Shown here: positions 31,280 to 43,074 of the stretch, in pieces
Layout: the number at the start of each line of letters is the position of its first letter
Position numbering within the stretch: position 1 is the first letter of the stretch
Source: Guadua angustifolia
Taxonomy: Eukaryota; Streptophyta; Magnoliopsida; Poales; Poaceae
Assembly (NCBI GenBank): GCA_036346375.1
Contig: CM070520.1
Location: 42,117,854-42,181,853, forward strand
Direction: 5' to 3'
DNA: 64,000 nt
Notes under the pieces: model-generated
Told to the model about the DNA's origin: nothing
Seen by the model: only the letters and a program-made list of their open reading frames with translations
The model's database searches: none
Made by a program: the position numbers and the translations under genes

Positions 31280-33496
31280 TTAGATTTTGCTCTTTGGTAC
31301 CCAAACTTGTTTAGGCCCGCGCACGTTAGTGACAAGAGATTTTGAGACCCAAATAGATCGCACATGAGAAGCATTGTTGGGTTTGTGCCCGATATGATAA
31401 GCAACTACACGACCGAGGTTAGTTCTTTTGAGCACATAAGAGGCAAAGAAAGCGGAATGAGTCTTATACTTAGAATTTCCTTCGCCCTTAACAAAGTGTA
31501 TGGGCTTGTTCAACGGGGCAACCACGATGTGGCTCCTTTTGCCCTTGGGTGGAACATATCCAAGCCCATGCTTCATAAAGTTACCTTCACGCTTGTCGAG
31601 AAACTCCTCTAATCCTTTGCTTGCCTTGTAGGACTTTTGAAGTCCATCTCCAAGCATTCCCTTGAGCTTCTCATTATCGTGAGCTAACACTTGCAGAGTC
31701 TCAAGGTTAGTAGCAACGGCATCAATATCAACATTATAGCATCTTGCACACCCGTTGCTAGTCGAGGGTAATGAGGAATTGGAGTTGTTAGTAGAGGATG
31801 TAGGAGTGCTCTTCGAGAGATCAACAAGCTTCAATTCAAGAGCCTTACAAGTATCATTTGCTTTGGCAAGTTTCTCTTCGAGTGAAGTATTGGTGATCTC
31901 AAGACTAGCTATTTCGGATTTAGTCAATTTTGAGTTTTTGACTAACTCCTCATTTTTCCTCCTTTCATTAGTTAGGCTTTTCTCTAGTTCAAGATTTCTT
32001 TCCTTTTCAAGGATAAGCAAGTCCTCTTGAGCTTCAAGGGTGGCCTCTTTTTGCTCAACGGTTTCCTCCAATTTCTCAATATCCTTTAATAGCAAATCTA
32101 ATTTTTGAACATCAAAGTCCTTCATGGACTTAAACACAACATCATCATCACTAGCATCATCATACTCATCAAGACACGAATCAACAATAGAAGGAATTGA
32201 TTTGTTAATTGATATCTTGTGCCCCTTGGCCATAAGACACATTGGAGCGTCTTCATCGTCATCGCTTAAGTTGTCGAAGAGGCTCTTCGACGTTGTTGGT
32301 GTAGAGGTTACGACGATGGCGACGGAGGCAATTTCTCCTTTGTCAGAGTCAAATTCTGAGTCGGAGTTTGAGTCCCACTCCTCTCCAATGTGAGCATGAC
32401 CCTTGTGCTTGTACTTCTTGCACTTCTCCTTGTCCTTGCCCTTGTACTTGTATTTCTTGTATGGCTTGTCTTCCTTCTTCTCTCTTTGTGGGCATTCGGC
32501 AATGAAGTGACCGACTTCCCCACATTCATAGCACTTTCTTGTTGAATGCCTTCCTCTTGATTTGTTCCTATAGCCTTTGGAATGACTCCCCGACTTATAC
32601 CCCTTCTTCTTGAAAAATTTGTTGAATCTTCTAACGAGCAAAGCCATATCCCCATTGGTCAAAGGACCACTTGACTCTTCATCATCACTTATACTTTCCT
32701 CCGCTTCATGCACCACTTTGACGGCTTTCAAGGCAATGCCCTTCTTCTTACCTGACTTGAGCTCTTCCACCACTTCCGCCTCCTTGATCATCATCTCATC
32801 CATTATTAACCTTCCAATCACATCATGAGGTGTAAGAGTGTCAAAATTGGGCCGGTCACAAATGAGTTGAACCAAGTTGCGGTTGGTAGGGGTGATCACT
32901 CGAAGGATAATCTTGACGACTGTTTTGTCAGTGAGGTCGGTACACCCAAGGCCCTTGGCTTGATTTACCAACACCATCAAGCGATCGAACATCTTCGTGT
33001 ATGTCTCTCCTTCTTCCAAGGTAAATCGGCTTAGCGCACCAATGATGAGCTCAATCTTGGACTCACGGACACTTGATATGCCTTCATGTGTGACCATAAG
33101 TCGATCCCAAATAGCCTTGGCATCTTCGAGTCCATCAACTCAGTTGAACTCGGAGTCACTCAATGCATTGAATAAGGCGTTGACTGCCAAGTCGTTGAAA
33201 TGTTGAGCCTTTTTCTCTTCGGGAGTGAGCTTGTTTGGATCCATAGCTTTAAAACCTGTCTCAACAATCTCCTAAATACAAGGATGAAGTGATCTCAACT
33301 ACATCTTCATTTTATGTTTCCATGCGGCATAACGAGTACCATCAAAGTGAGGTGCTCTACTGGATGACACAGAAACATAAGGTGAAGAGCTTGAGACTCC
33401 GAGGGTAGGATATTCATATGGAATCTCAACCCCTTTACTAGAACCCGTGGCCTTGTCTTGGTCACGGCTTTCGGCAATATTCTCTATTTGCGACAT
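31280..33496 (-). pseudogene. Copia-2 gag
   Basis: Starts at ATG 33496 (MSQIENIAESRDQDKATGSS), with APHFDGTRYAAWKHKMKM as the Gag N-terminus. Three stops interrupt the first 120 codons (33299-33301, near 33269, near 33140), then the frame is open from 33097 to 31280. Residues include GALSRFTLEEGETYTKMFDR (Gag core), a zinc knuckle CYECGEVGHFIAEC at about 32540-32500, a Lys/Tyr-rich basic run (KPYKKYKYKGKDKEK), acidic patches, a long coiled coil (about 32090-31790), CARCYNVD, and GPKQVWVPK before the stop. The longest nearly intact gene in the window. Confidence 0.9.
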
Positions 33497-33538
33497 CTCA
33501 AATTCTCCAAGCGGTTAAGACAAAACTACGGAGATTAG

Positions 33539-33550
33539 GCTCTGATACCA
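33539..33550 (-). promoter_or_regulatory. Copia-2 primer-binding site (initiator tRNA-Met)
   Basis: Minus strand reads TGGTATCAGAGC, two bases inside the 5' LTR border. Confidence 0.92.
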
Positions 33551-33552
33551 AT

Positions 33553-34974
33553 TGAAAGGACCGGAGATGTCGCCTAGAGGGGGGTGAATAGGCGAATAGA
33601 AATTTTTACAACGGGATAAAATTCCCCGAGGGTATCAACCCGGACTATCCGAGCTTTGATCCAGATACTCGGTATATCCGGACTATCCGGGGTCAGTGGT
33701 GCGGATACTCCGGGTTGGTCACCTCGAGATGAGATTTTTAATCTCTTCAATTTTTAAACAAACTACTTGAACACAAAGAGTCTAAACATTATCAGGTACC
33801 TGGAGCAAGTATACATCTGGAGCCAAACACAGTGGAGAAGTAGATCGGGGCTCCCAAATATCCAAGACCCCAAACCCTAGCAAGAGCAAAAAGAAGAACA
33901 CGAAGACAATGATTTTTACCCGAAGTTCGGATTCTTGAAGGGAATCCTATGTCTCCGTTGAGGAGGCACAAAGTCTGGGTCCCTCTTAACCACTATCCTC
34001 CCGGTGTTGCACAAATGCACTCGCCGATCTTCACTCCTTGTCTCTTTCCTTTCGGAGGCGAGACGTGCCTTCGCAAACTTCTGAGGCTCACCACACCAAG
34101 TATTTGGAGGCTCCCGGCGACTCCTTGCCGTCTAGGAGTCCTTCAAACTCCAAGAGTAACAAATGCGTCGTGAAATCTTCTTGGAGAATGAACTTGTGCT
34201 CAAGAATGAGAGATGCACACTTAAAGCACTCAAATCTACTCCTTTCTCTCCAAAGATTCAAATCCATCACTAGATTCAAGTGGAGGAGGCTAGAGCTCAA
34301 GAGAGTACAAGAGTGAGAGTTTGAGAGCCAAATAGATGCAATAATGGAGCTTTTTCTAGTAGGTGGGGGTGTGATGGCTTAAATAGAGAGCTCCAAAATC
34401 CAACCATTGTGAGAGGCTGCGCACAACCTGGAGTATCCGGACATTTAATCCGGATAGTCCGGATTAGTGAAGAATTTGTTCTTACCGAAGGGATCAACCC
34501 GGAGTGTCTGGACTAAAACCCGGATACTCCAGACTGACCCAGATACTCCGGACAGCCCTCACCGAAGGGGATAACCTGGAGTGTCCGGACTAAACCCCGG
34601 ATACTCCGGATTAACTGTTCAGAGACTCCGACCTGACCTGCTCGGCCAGCAGAGATGCACACAAGGGAAATGCAGTGATTTAAATCCTTTTGGCATGCAA
34701 TTTTCATTCTTTGAGTACAAGAATATCCTAGAAGCGATTTCCCGTCGTATTCCTCTTAATAGTACGGCTATCCTTAGACTCAACTAAATAGAAAATTTAC
34801 ATCTTATGTCTTGATGCCGCCTTCACAAATTTTAAATGTAGTAGGGATCACCAATCGCTTTCTCATAATGATATATTCTCGATCTCTGCATAAATTCTCA
34901 CTTAAACCATTAGCATTCTCTAATTGTGTCGTCATTAATCACCAAAACCCTCAAGGGGCCTAGATGCACTTTCA
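33553..34974 (-). repeat. Copia-2 5' LTR
   Basis: 1422 bp on the minus strand, TGAAAGTGCATCTAGGCCCC to CTCCGGTCCTTTCA. It contains many copies of a family-specific short repeat close to CCGGAGTATCCGGA in both orientations (33640-33720 and 34420-34625), flanking the transcription start region (TTAAATAGAG-like motif near 34378). Confidence 0.9.
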
Positions 34975-36673
34975 GTTCCATAGTGATAGAGCATAACTGC
35001 GAACTTGAGGAAGCGGACCAAGAAAACCACAATCTGTCGTCCACTTGGGTGGCAAATGTGTTTTATGGTCAGATCGAGGCTGGACAATCCACACCTGCAG
35101 CCTCGATCTATTATCAGAGCCATGGAGAAGAGGTTTCAGTACAATATTAGCTACGGAAAGGCACTAAGAGCAAAAAGAAGAGGTTTCAGTACAATATTAG
35201 CCGTGGAGAAGAGGTTTCAGTACAATATTAACTACGTATGAGGCTTCCTACGAGAATATTCCACACTTGCTCAGGGTAATACACATAGGAATCCCGGTAC
35301 ATCCATCGACCTTGCGGAGTTTCCCGCGGATGGTGTGTGCGTGAGTAAGTGGGTCTTGCAGCGGGCCTTCTTCGCCCTCGGCGCATGCATAAATGTGTTC
35401 TGACACTATCACCCGATCATTTGCATGGACAACACATTCCTCACAGGGAAATACAAGCGTCATATTCTAACTGCAATCGCGGTGGACGCCAACAACTAGG
35501 TTCTACCAGTCACATTGGCCTTCATGGAGGGGGAAAACACGGAGAGCTAGTACTGGTTTCTTGAAAGAGTCAAGCTGGCAGTTGTTCAGGATCGCCCTAA
35601 TGTATGTGTCATCCATGACCGACATGCAAGGCTACTAAGGGCGATCATGGATATGCAATAATGGTCCGATGTTGTGGGAGCAACAAAGTGGCCAGACCTA
35701 AAGAGCAGGTGGTGCATGAGGCACATGGGTGCCAATATTTTTGTTAGTTCAAGAACAAGGAGCTTACGAACATGTTCAAGTGGCTGTGCAAACAAAACCA
35801 GCGGAGGAAGTTCGACGCACTGTGGAGGACATTGGATGAACTAACCAAGAAGCAATCATTAAATCCAAGGGATGCTGCTAGTTCATCAAGGAACCCTATG
35901 GTCTACCACAAGCAAGGAGATGACCCCACAGCCTTGTGTGCACTCCCGACCGATGCACCAAACATTCGGCGTAGGTCGGGGACAAGCATAAAGAGTTTCA
36001 TGGACTGGATATGACACGAGCCATTGGAGAAATGATCCCTTCTGCATGACGAGGGCAGTTCCCGTTGTAGAATAATGACAACGAACCTAGCGGAGATTTA
36101 CAACTGGATAATGAAAGGCACGAGATGCCTTCCATTGGTGGGCATTGTTGAAGGTGTGTTACTAGGCACCCAAAGATATTTCATTGAGTGATATACGAAC
36201 TCCGTTGCATGTATGTCGGACAATCGACTGTTCTACTCAATGGTTGTATCTACGTACATGGCCAACAAAATACGAAAGGCACAAACACATCGCTTGACAC
36301 CGGAGAATGGCGTGGAACGGAGGTACCACGTGCACTGCGGTGACCGAGGTCGCAGAGGTGCCCACCGGGAGAGGGCTTCCCATTTGTGCATACTCCGAGC
36401 TGCTGACTGCGAGTGGTCCTGCCAGAAGCCATGCCTGTTGCACTTGCCATGCTCGCACGTGATTGCCGCAGCCGCCGAGACACACCAATAATGTTGTCCG
36501 TACATCTCCCACTATTACTACAAGCAAAGTGTTCTCAACACGTGGCATAACGAAGTGTACGAATACCGAGTGGATGGATCGTTCACAGCAGCCCCCCTCC
36601 TGGGCGTCGATGGGTACTGGACATCTGAATGTTGAAACAGAAGGTCAGGCGTCGAAGGACACAGCGTATTAGG
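34975..36673 (+). pseudogene. MULE (MuDR/MURA-like) transposase, decayed
   Basis: Scattered frames on the + strand match the plant MULE transposase plan. The DDE core has CMDNTFLTGKYKRHILTAIA at about 35424, then LAFMEGEN, and VCVIHDRHARLLRAI at about 35605, giving the first two acidic residues. A C-terminal SWIM-type zinc finger is seen around 36412-36475 (CQKPCLLHLPCSHVIAA). A Pro/Gln-rich tail follows (to 36673). There are more than ten stops and several frameshifts, and a short local triplication at 35126-35231. The transposase would act in the nucleus on the element's ends. It shares strand and spacing with PMD gene 2. Confidence 0.78.
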
Positions 36674-37029
36674 AACGATATGGACTAGTCCGAAGCGCGT
36701 CGTAATTGTGGACAATGTAATTTATTTCATGTATTTCTTTACTTCATGTACTTTAATATGTACCAGTTAATTATTGTTCCCGTCATGTAATTTTTTATTC
36801 TATGTGCGTGATCAAACATATATTTAAATATGCAACATTTCATTACTTTTTATTTAATTTTTGGTAGTTGTAATGTGTAACATTTACTTATTGTCCAGTT
36901 TGTTTTATTTGCTTTCTATATTTATTTATTGTCCAGTTAGTTTTATTTGCTTTCTATATTTACTTATTGTCCATCTTATTTTATTTGTTTTCTAACCATG
37001 TATTTGCTTTGTAACCATGTAGGCACAGG
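36674..37029 (+). other. Spacer between MULE transposase and PMD gene 2
   Basis: AT-rich noncoding sequence with a partly repeated block (TTATTTGCTTTCTATATTTA at about 36906 and again near 36946). It is equivalent in position to 3596-3817 upstream of PMD gene 1. No other feature seen. Confidence 0.5.
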
Positions 37030-39344
37030 CGCCGATGGCGGGAGTTGGGCATGCTACTGATGCTTGCCCTGAGCTGCTAGACCAGATCATGGATTCGACC
37101 CACCGGTCTAGGTTCTTCGTAGTTTAGAACCGACAACTGGGACTATTGCGGCCTCCGGTGCTGAACGAGTTTCTTCACATTGACCCACGCTGGGTTCCAT
37201 AGTAAGCTTCCAACTTTTCCTACTCTTTTATCAATGTACTTACCTATGAATGGAATTTTAACGATGCTACACACTACGTGCAGGTTACGAGCGACTGGCT
37301 TACTTCCGCTCTATAGGATGGTGGAGCAGACCACTACCCCAGCGGAGGGCAGGCATGTCCCACGGTTCGGGTATGACCGGTCCCTGCTGACCGCACTCGT
37401 CGACCGGTGGAGACCGGAGATGCACATGTTCCACCTTCCCTGTGGAGAGATGGCTCTGACGCTGCAAGACGTGTCTTACCTCCTTGGACTCCCCTGTGCG
37501 GGTCCTGTAGTTGTGTCGCATGACATCTCCGTCAGGTGGCATGTGGAGTTGTCGGCGTGGTTTGCCGAGGTGCAGCGACACCCCCGGGTGGGCCTGTACG
37601 TGCCCCTCAGGCTGGGTGAGCGGCACGGACTGACGAAGGCGTGGCTGCTTTAGTTCATAGTTAGTACCTCCTTCATTGCAATTTAACGGACACGCGCTAA
37701 GTTGCTGACAATATTGTACCAAATGCTGCAGGCTGAACTTATCCACCCGCAGGCCGAGGAGGACGTGGCACGCCACCTGGAGGCATACCTATTGTTGCTG
37801 TTCGGTTGGGTGATGTTCCCATCCTCTCAAGGGAAAAGGTGGACCGGCACTTGATCGAGTACACCCAGTCGATCGCCGACACCCCGGCGCACGAGGTAAC
37901 ACATTCCATAAAATCTCTTATGACAGGACATGTCTAACTTTCTTGTTGTAAACAAATGGTGCAATGGTCGTGGGCCTCTGCTATGCTCGCGGTGGCATAC
38001 AGAGGTCTGTGCGACGCTGTCTCTCGGGCAGAGCTGGAGGGGACGATGACGGGTTGCGTCCTACTACTGCAGTTGTGGTCCTGGGAGCACTTCTCCGTTG
38101 GTAGGCCTCTTGTTGATACCGCGTTGTACTCGTAGGACCTATATGATGAGGATCCGATGGACTAGCCCACCATGGGCCTTTACTGGGTTCGGCGACAGGT
38201 ATGTCCCGTTGTATCTTATTCCCCACTTTTACACTTTCATAATATGCACTACTTTTTATTTCCGCGCAGTGGTTGTACGCCCACCAACAGGTCAGGAGGT
38301 CCTACCCCGAGTTCATTCGAGAGTTCGATAGGCTCCAGGACGAGGACATGCAGTGGACACCATACAGTGTGTACAACATCCACGTCCGAGCACTTTACGA
38401 GATCTCCGCGTTTTGCACATGGGACGAGCAGTTCTGGCTCACCCATAAGGTCCTCGTCTTTAACCTATGCGTGGAGGAGTACTCATCACACCGAGTGCTG
38501 CTGCAGTTCAGCCTATTCTAGTCTTTTCCCCTGTCGCCTCGTCACGTTGTCTTACATGGCGCTCACAGGTGCGTCTCCTGAGCACACTTCTTAGCATTCC
38601 CGCGGAATGGATATTGTATGTAAATTCCCGTTTTTGTATTGCAGGATGACCTGGATGGGGGCTGCAGCGGACACTCTGTTCGTGCATTGCATAACGCCAT
38701 GGGTACTGCAGTGGGACGATGTGCTCGTGGACAAGGTCACCGAGACCCGAGTGTACGACCATGACATGTACAACGAGTACATGGAGTGGTTTGCACTGCG
38801 GACTTGGCTCAGGGTGGGGTACACACCAACACCGTATGTCCTAGCTCAGGCATCAGTGTCGGACATGTACCCTTCACAGATGTCCGAGAGGGACAACTTC
38901 GTGGTAAGTGTCACAATCGAATCTCTATACGTATGCCTTTTCATGTAAATTACCTAATATCAATCTAGTATTACATGCAGGCACAACTTGCAGGGGAGGT
39001 GGACGTGGAGGCTACGTCCATGTTGGTGCGCCTCTGAGCGAACATCCAGCTGACCACCGTTGAGGCCGAGGCAGCTTGGGAGCGGGTCCGCGACAAGGCG
39101 AGGCGGTTGTGTCTCCTGGCCACCTGCCGGGGGGCGGAGACATCGTCAGATGCAATGCGCCATGTCCCCGTGGGCCAACACCTCGCCCTCCCATGGTGGC
39201 TCCTCGTGGAACCATGCCTGCACCTCCCAGTGGCAGTCGTCTCCCACAGCTCAATGTCGGCTACTGCGAGCCCTCATGGCCTCCCGCACAGCAGTAATGG
39301 GGACAGTGGGCTCACAAGAGGTGCAGTCTTCGTCTCACGCCCCA
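37030..39344 (+). pseudogene. Plant mobile domain (PMD) gene 2, main part
   Basis: Starts MAGVGHATDACPELLDQIMD at 37036. First exon ends at 37201; the 82-bp intron ends at 37283. Exon 2 holds the PMD core: LRATGLLPLYRMVEQ, LVDRWRPEMHMFHLPCGEMA and TLQDVSYLLGLPCAGP, then SVRWHVELSAWFAEVQ. Later exons, approximate: 37733-37895, 37957-38202 (QWSWASAMLAVAYRGL), 38270-38520 (SYPEFIREFDRLQDEDMQWT), 38646-38903 (YNEYMEWFALRTWLRVGYTP) and 38981-39344. Stops include a Gln-to-TAG change after WLL at about 37651, plus stops near 37125 and 38133. A solo LTR at 39350 splits the last exon. PMD proteins are nuclear; this copy is part of a transposon. Confidence 0.75.
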
Positions 39345-39349
39345 CCAAG

Positions 39350-42300
39350 TGAAAGTTCAAACTCCATTAATTTGGTTTTGGTGTTAATGATAAATCTAAT
39401 ATTGAGACTAAACTCTTTTGATAATCATAATATTGATTAGTCTCAATTGTTAATTAATGACAAATCTAAATATGAGACTAACTCTTTTATTGAGTATATC
39501 TTTGATTAACTCTCATCTCATTGAAAAATGAAAAACCCAAGGTATGCACTCGTATTCATTTTATGATATCTTAATGCATATTTTGGATTCAAGTTAAAGG
39601 ATGAACTCTACCATTATTTAGGCCTCAAGATGTGCATAATGTTTTCAATTCCATATATACATGAATGCACACATTTAGGGGGAGTTTATACTTCACCTCG
39701 ATGTTTCAATAGTATTGATCTAATTCATCTTTCTATATCAGGATCATTACTTTGAAACAACCTTTTGAGTATATATAACTTGTGTAGTTGTAGTATACTC
39801 AAGTTAATATAGGATAAACTCAAATGCTATCTAAGATTAATTATGTGCATATTGATTTCAAGTTCAATTATTTATATGCACATACCTAATGGAGTTTATT
39901 CTATAGTTGATGGTTTAAAATGTATTGATCCCTTTCTACCACATCACATAATATTTGGATCATTACATTACATCAAATTGAGTATATGAAACTTGTGTAG
40001 TTAATATACACTCATATCAATTTAAATGTAATTTAAATTGTGTTCGGTTGCCATTAAATCAATAAAGAACTAATCATGAGTTGATGGTTCACTTTGTTGA
40101 TCCTAGGGTAATCAAAAGTTCTTGAGTATAATGAAGCATTAGTTGCATCAAAGTACTCAAGATATCATTTAATCATTCAAATTGATTTCGGTTGTGCTCA
40201 ATTAATCTTAGAGGCATCCATTATGTGTTAATGGAGCGCAAGTGATGATTGAGAAAACCATGTTTGTTGGACCAACCTTTTCCATAAGTTGTGAAGTAGG
40301 TTGAGTCCAAGATAATGAAGAATCGGGAATGAGAAGTCATCATGTGTTGATGAGCTTCAAGAAGTGATCCCGAAGTGAAGAGAAGGGCTAGAAAAGGTTC
40401 ATCATATGTTGATGAACAAGAAGAAGAAGAAGAAGAAGAAGAAGATTTGAACATGGAGAGAAGATGATTGGAAATCATAAAAACTCCAAATGGATCGCTA
40501 AAAGCAAAGGTATAACTAGCTAGGGCTAAGGATGTTTTCCTAGTCTTTTACCAGTCTCGGTGTTTAGATGGGAGACCGGATTGCTAGTTAGGTGTCGTAC
40601 TATTAAGAAGGGTTGAGTCTTTTAGCTTGAGTTTCATCATGTGTTGATGAACTCAATCCGGTTCACTCTAGCTCACTCTCTTTGTTTGGATTTTGCATGA
40701 GCTAAGTATTTGCATGTGTTGCAAATAAGGGAGCTCATGCTTGCTTCTTATTGAATCTTAATCGATTTGGTTTTTTGCATGGAGCTAAGTTTTGCATATG
40801 TTGCAAAAGGTGAGAGCTCATGCATCGGTGTTTTAGCTTGTGACTTGATCATGTGTTGATCATCACAAAGGCTAAGTAAGGTTTATATTTTGTGTTTGCA
40901 AAATGTGTTTTTGCAAAATGTTGATTTGTTATTTGCAAATGTGGTTTGCAAATAAGCTAGAGGTTATGGGTTTCAATCCTAAAGCATGTGTTGGCATTTG
41001 CAAATGTGTTTTTGCAAAGTATCGGGATTATGTGTTGATCCTTACATAGCTAGAGGATTGATCTTATAGCTTTTCAAATTATTTGCAAATGTGTTTTGCA
41101 AAATATTGGTGTTCATTTGATCTTAGAGCATGTGATTAGAATTTGCAAATATGTTTTGCAAAAATTATTTTGATCATCAGTTGATCATCACATGGCTCAA
41201 TATTTGATCTCATTGACTCTTTCTAGCTTGTAGTCAAACCCTTCATCAAGTCTATGTGAGGGATTTCAAAAAATCAGATTTTAGACTTCAATGACTGCAT
41301 TAGAGTTTGGCTTTGGTGATATTTAAAAATATCTATGGTTGCTTAAATCTTGAAAATAGGTGGAGATTGTAGCCCTCGTGATAAGCTTCGCATAGAATCA
41401 AAGATCACCTAAATCGGAGTTCGAAGTAATAAGTTATGAGCGTTTTAGTGGCTGGTCTAGTGGTATGACCGGACCACCTACGGTCATACCAATTTCCGGT
41501 ATGACCGGACCCTCTCCGGTCATACCGGCCTCTGGTATGACCAGGGCTCTTCCAGTGTCAAAATTACAGAGAAGGGTTTTCTTCGTATTTTTTATGTCCG
41601 GTACCACCGGGGTGTGATCGGTAGCACCGGTGAGAGGTATGACCGCCCCATGTTTGGTATGATCGGGTTTTTCTAAGTAACGGCTAGTTTTTTAGCCGTT
41701 GGGCTCTGAGGAGCGGTCATACCGGCCCTAGGGCGGTATGACCGGGTCTCCTACGCACTTTTGCCCATTTTGCCCCCCAATAGCTAGTTTTTCTTGTGGG
41801 GGCTATATAAGGAGCCTTGGGGGCTGGCATTTGGTTGTTGTTGGGGTTTTGGAGAGTCCATTGCTCTTTGTGGTTGAGTTGTGCATTTATTTCACTCTTC
41901 AATTTGATTCTTGAGCTAAGAGTGAGCTCTAATTGCATGTGTTGCAATTAGAAGTGGATTGAGAGCCTCTTGTGCATGTGTTGCACTTGAGAGGATCCTT
42001 GTGCATATGTTGCACTTGGTGATCACCGGAGTGCATGTGTTGCACTAGGTGAAGTTCAAGCAGGAAGGCTTGACTTGTTACTCTTGGTGTTTGCCGACAC
42101 CTAGACGGTGTGGAGGCGTCGTGCGCGGTGAGCTTCTCGACGAAGGTTGTGAGAAGCCCCGGCAAGTTGTGAAGGTCGGTGCTCGCCTATCCGGAGCGGG
42201 AAAGAGCAACCACTAGTGGAATCGAGGCGGGTGCACAGTTCGTGGAGCCGGTCCAAAGTGGTTTGGGCTAGCCTTAACGTGGATTAGGGGAGACCGGCAA

Positions 42301-42627
42301 GTCTCCGAACACCATGGTAAAACATCGGTGTGTCCTTTTTGTGTTTGCTTCAATTCTCTATTTACATTGTTGCAAATTACATTCCTAGAATTATATTACT
42401 TGATTGTCTTTAGGATTGTATATTCTTGAGTAGAGGCATAATTAGCCAAGTGCACTTAGTGTGCCTAGTTGATTTAGGCCTTAATTATCAAAACCAAGTT
42501 TATCGCTTCCGCATTTTCTTTGATTAGGTTTTGACATAGGGGTTGATTAGAGCGTGTTATTTTAGAGAGCGGTAATTTTTTGTAAAACGCCTATTCACCC
42601 CCCTCTAGGCACATCCTTGATCTTACA
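39350..42627 (+). mobile_element. Solo LTR, 3.3-kb Copia-type LTR, TSD CCAAG/CCAGG
   Basis: 3278 bp, TGAAAGTTCAAACTCC to CCTTGATCTTACA. The flanks are CCAAG (39345-39349) and CCAGG (42628-42632), one mismatch. The end 'cgcctattcacccccctctaggc' is shared by SIRE-type Copia LTRs. The body contains repeated 'catgtgttgca' and 'tgcaaatgtgttttgcaaa' motifs, then inverted GGTATGACCGG / CCGGTCATACC repeats (41465-41750) just upstream of a TATA box (TATATAA, 41804-41810). It interrupts the last exon of PMD gene 2. Confidence 0.88.
40418..40444. repeat. (AAG)n microsatellite
   Basis: About nine AAG units in the long Copia-type solo LTR. Confidence 0.9.
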
Positions 42628-42632
42628 CCAGG

Positions 42633-42879
42633 ACCCCAGGGTGGTTTCGGCGATGCGGACTACGACGACTGGGAGGAGGCAGCGTTCGATGTGGAGCAGT
42701 ACCTGTCCACCGAGTACCTCGGCCCCTCTTAGCTCTCGGGAGCATTGCACTAGGCCACACCCGAGTCGCCGACAGACTACACTACCCCTGCATCGCAGGG
42801 CCAACCTAGGAGGGCCGTCCATCCTCCATCGCCACTCACGTACCCCACAGACCAAATCAAGAAGCGTGGCCATGAGTGA
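42633..42879 (+). pseudogene. PMD gene 2, C-terminal end of last exon
   Basis: Continues the PMD gene after the solo LTR: GGFGDADYDDWEEAAFDVEQ, then a Pro/Thr-rich tail and a basic end (IKKRGHE, stop TGA 42877-42879). PMD gene 1 ends with a comparable basic tail (stop 25367-25369). Two stops lie in the tail at about 42729 and 42751. Confidence 0.7.
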
Positions 42880-42984
42880 CTTGTTCTACAGCTGTACTTT
42901 TGTAATGCTTTCATCTCTCTGACTTGTTTAACTGTCTGAACTCAGTGCTTGCATTTTTTTAAGCTTATCCTTCTTAATTAGTAA

Positions 42985-43074
42985 CGTGTGTGCCTTTTCC
43001 GATTTTTGCAACTTCGTGCTGGGGCAAAATTTGCAAGCTCGCCCATGGATAAGTGGTAACCCGCATTGCGTAGG
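42985..43074 (+). repeat. Partial unit of the 187-bp tandem repeat (left piece)
   Basis: Matches the 3' half of the repeat units at 46466-46840, from GTGTGTGCCTTTTCCGATTT to ATAAGTGGTAACCCGCATTG. It is cut from the rest of the array by a solo LTR. Confidence 0.85.

Larger units (their letters stand above)
30777..34974 (-). mobile_element. Copia-2: truncated SIRE-type Copia on the minus strand
   Basis: Has a 5' LTR (33553-34974), a tRNA-Met primer-binding site, gag, and the start of pol (protease and pre-integrase domain). It stops at about 30777 within the coding sequence, after HKLVKGNHIL. Integrase, RT, RNase H and the 3' LTR are missing, so more than half of the element has been deleted. 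The breakpoint joins MULE-like sequence directly, and no target duplication can be checked. Confidence 0.88.

Noticed and set aside
41465..41750. Short repeats with unique spacers that might look like a CRISPR array
   Set aside because: Repeats alternate in orientation, vary in spacing and sit in a Copia-type LTR promoter in a plant context.
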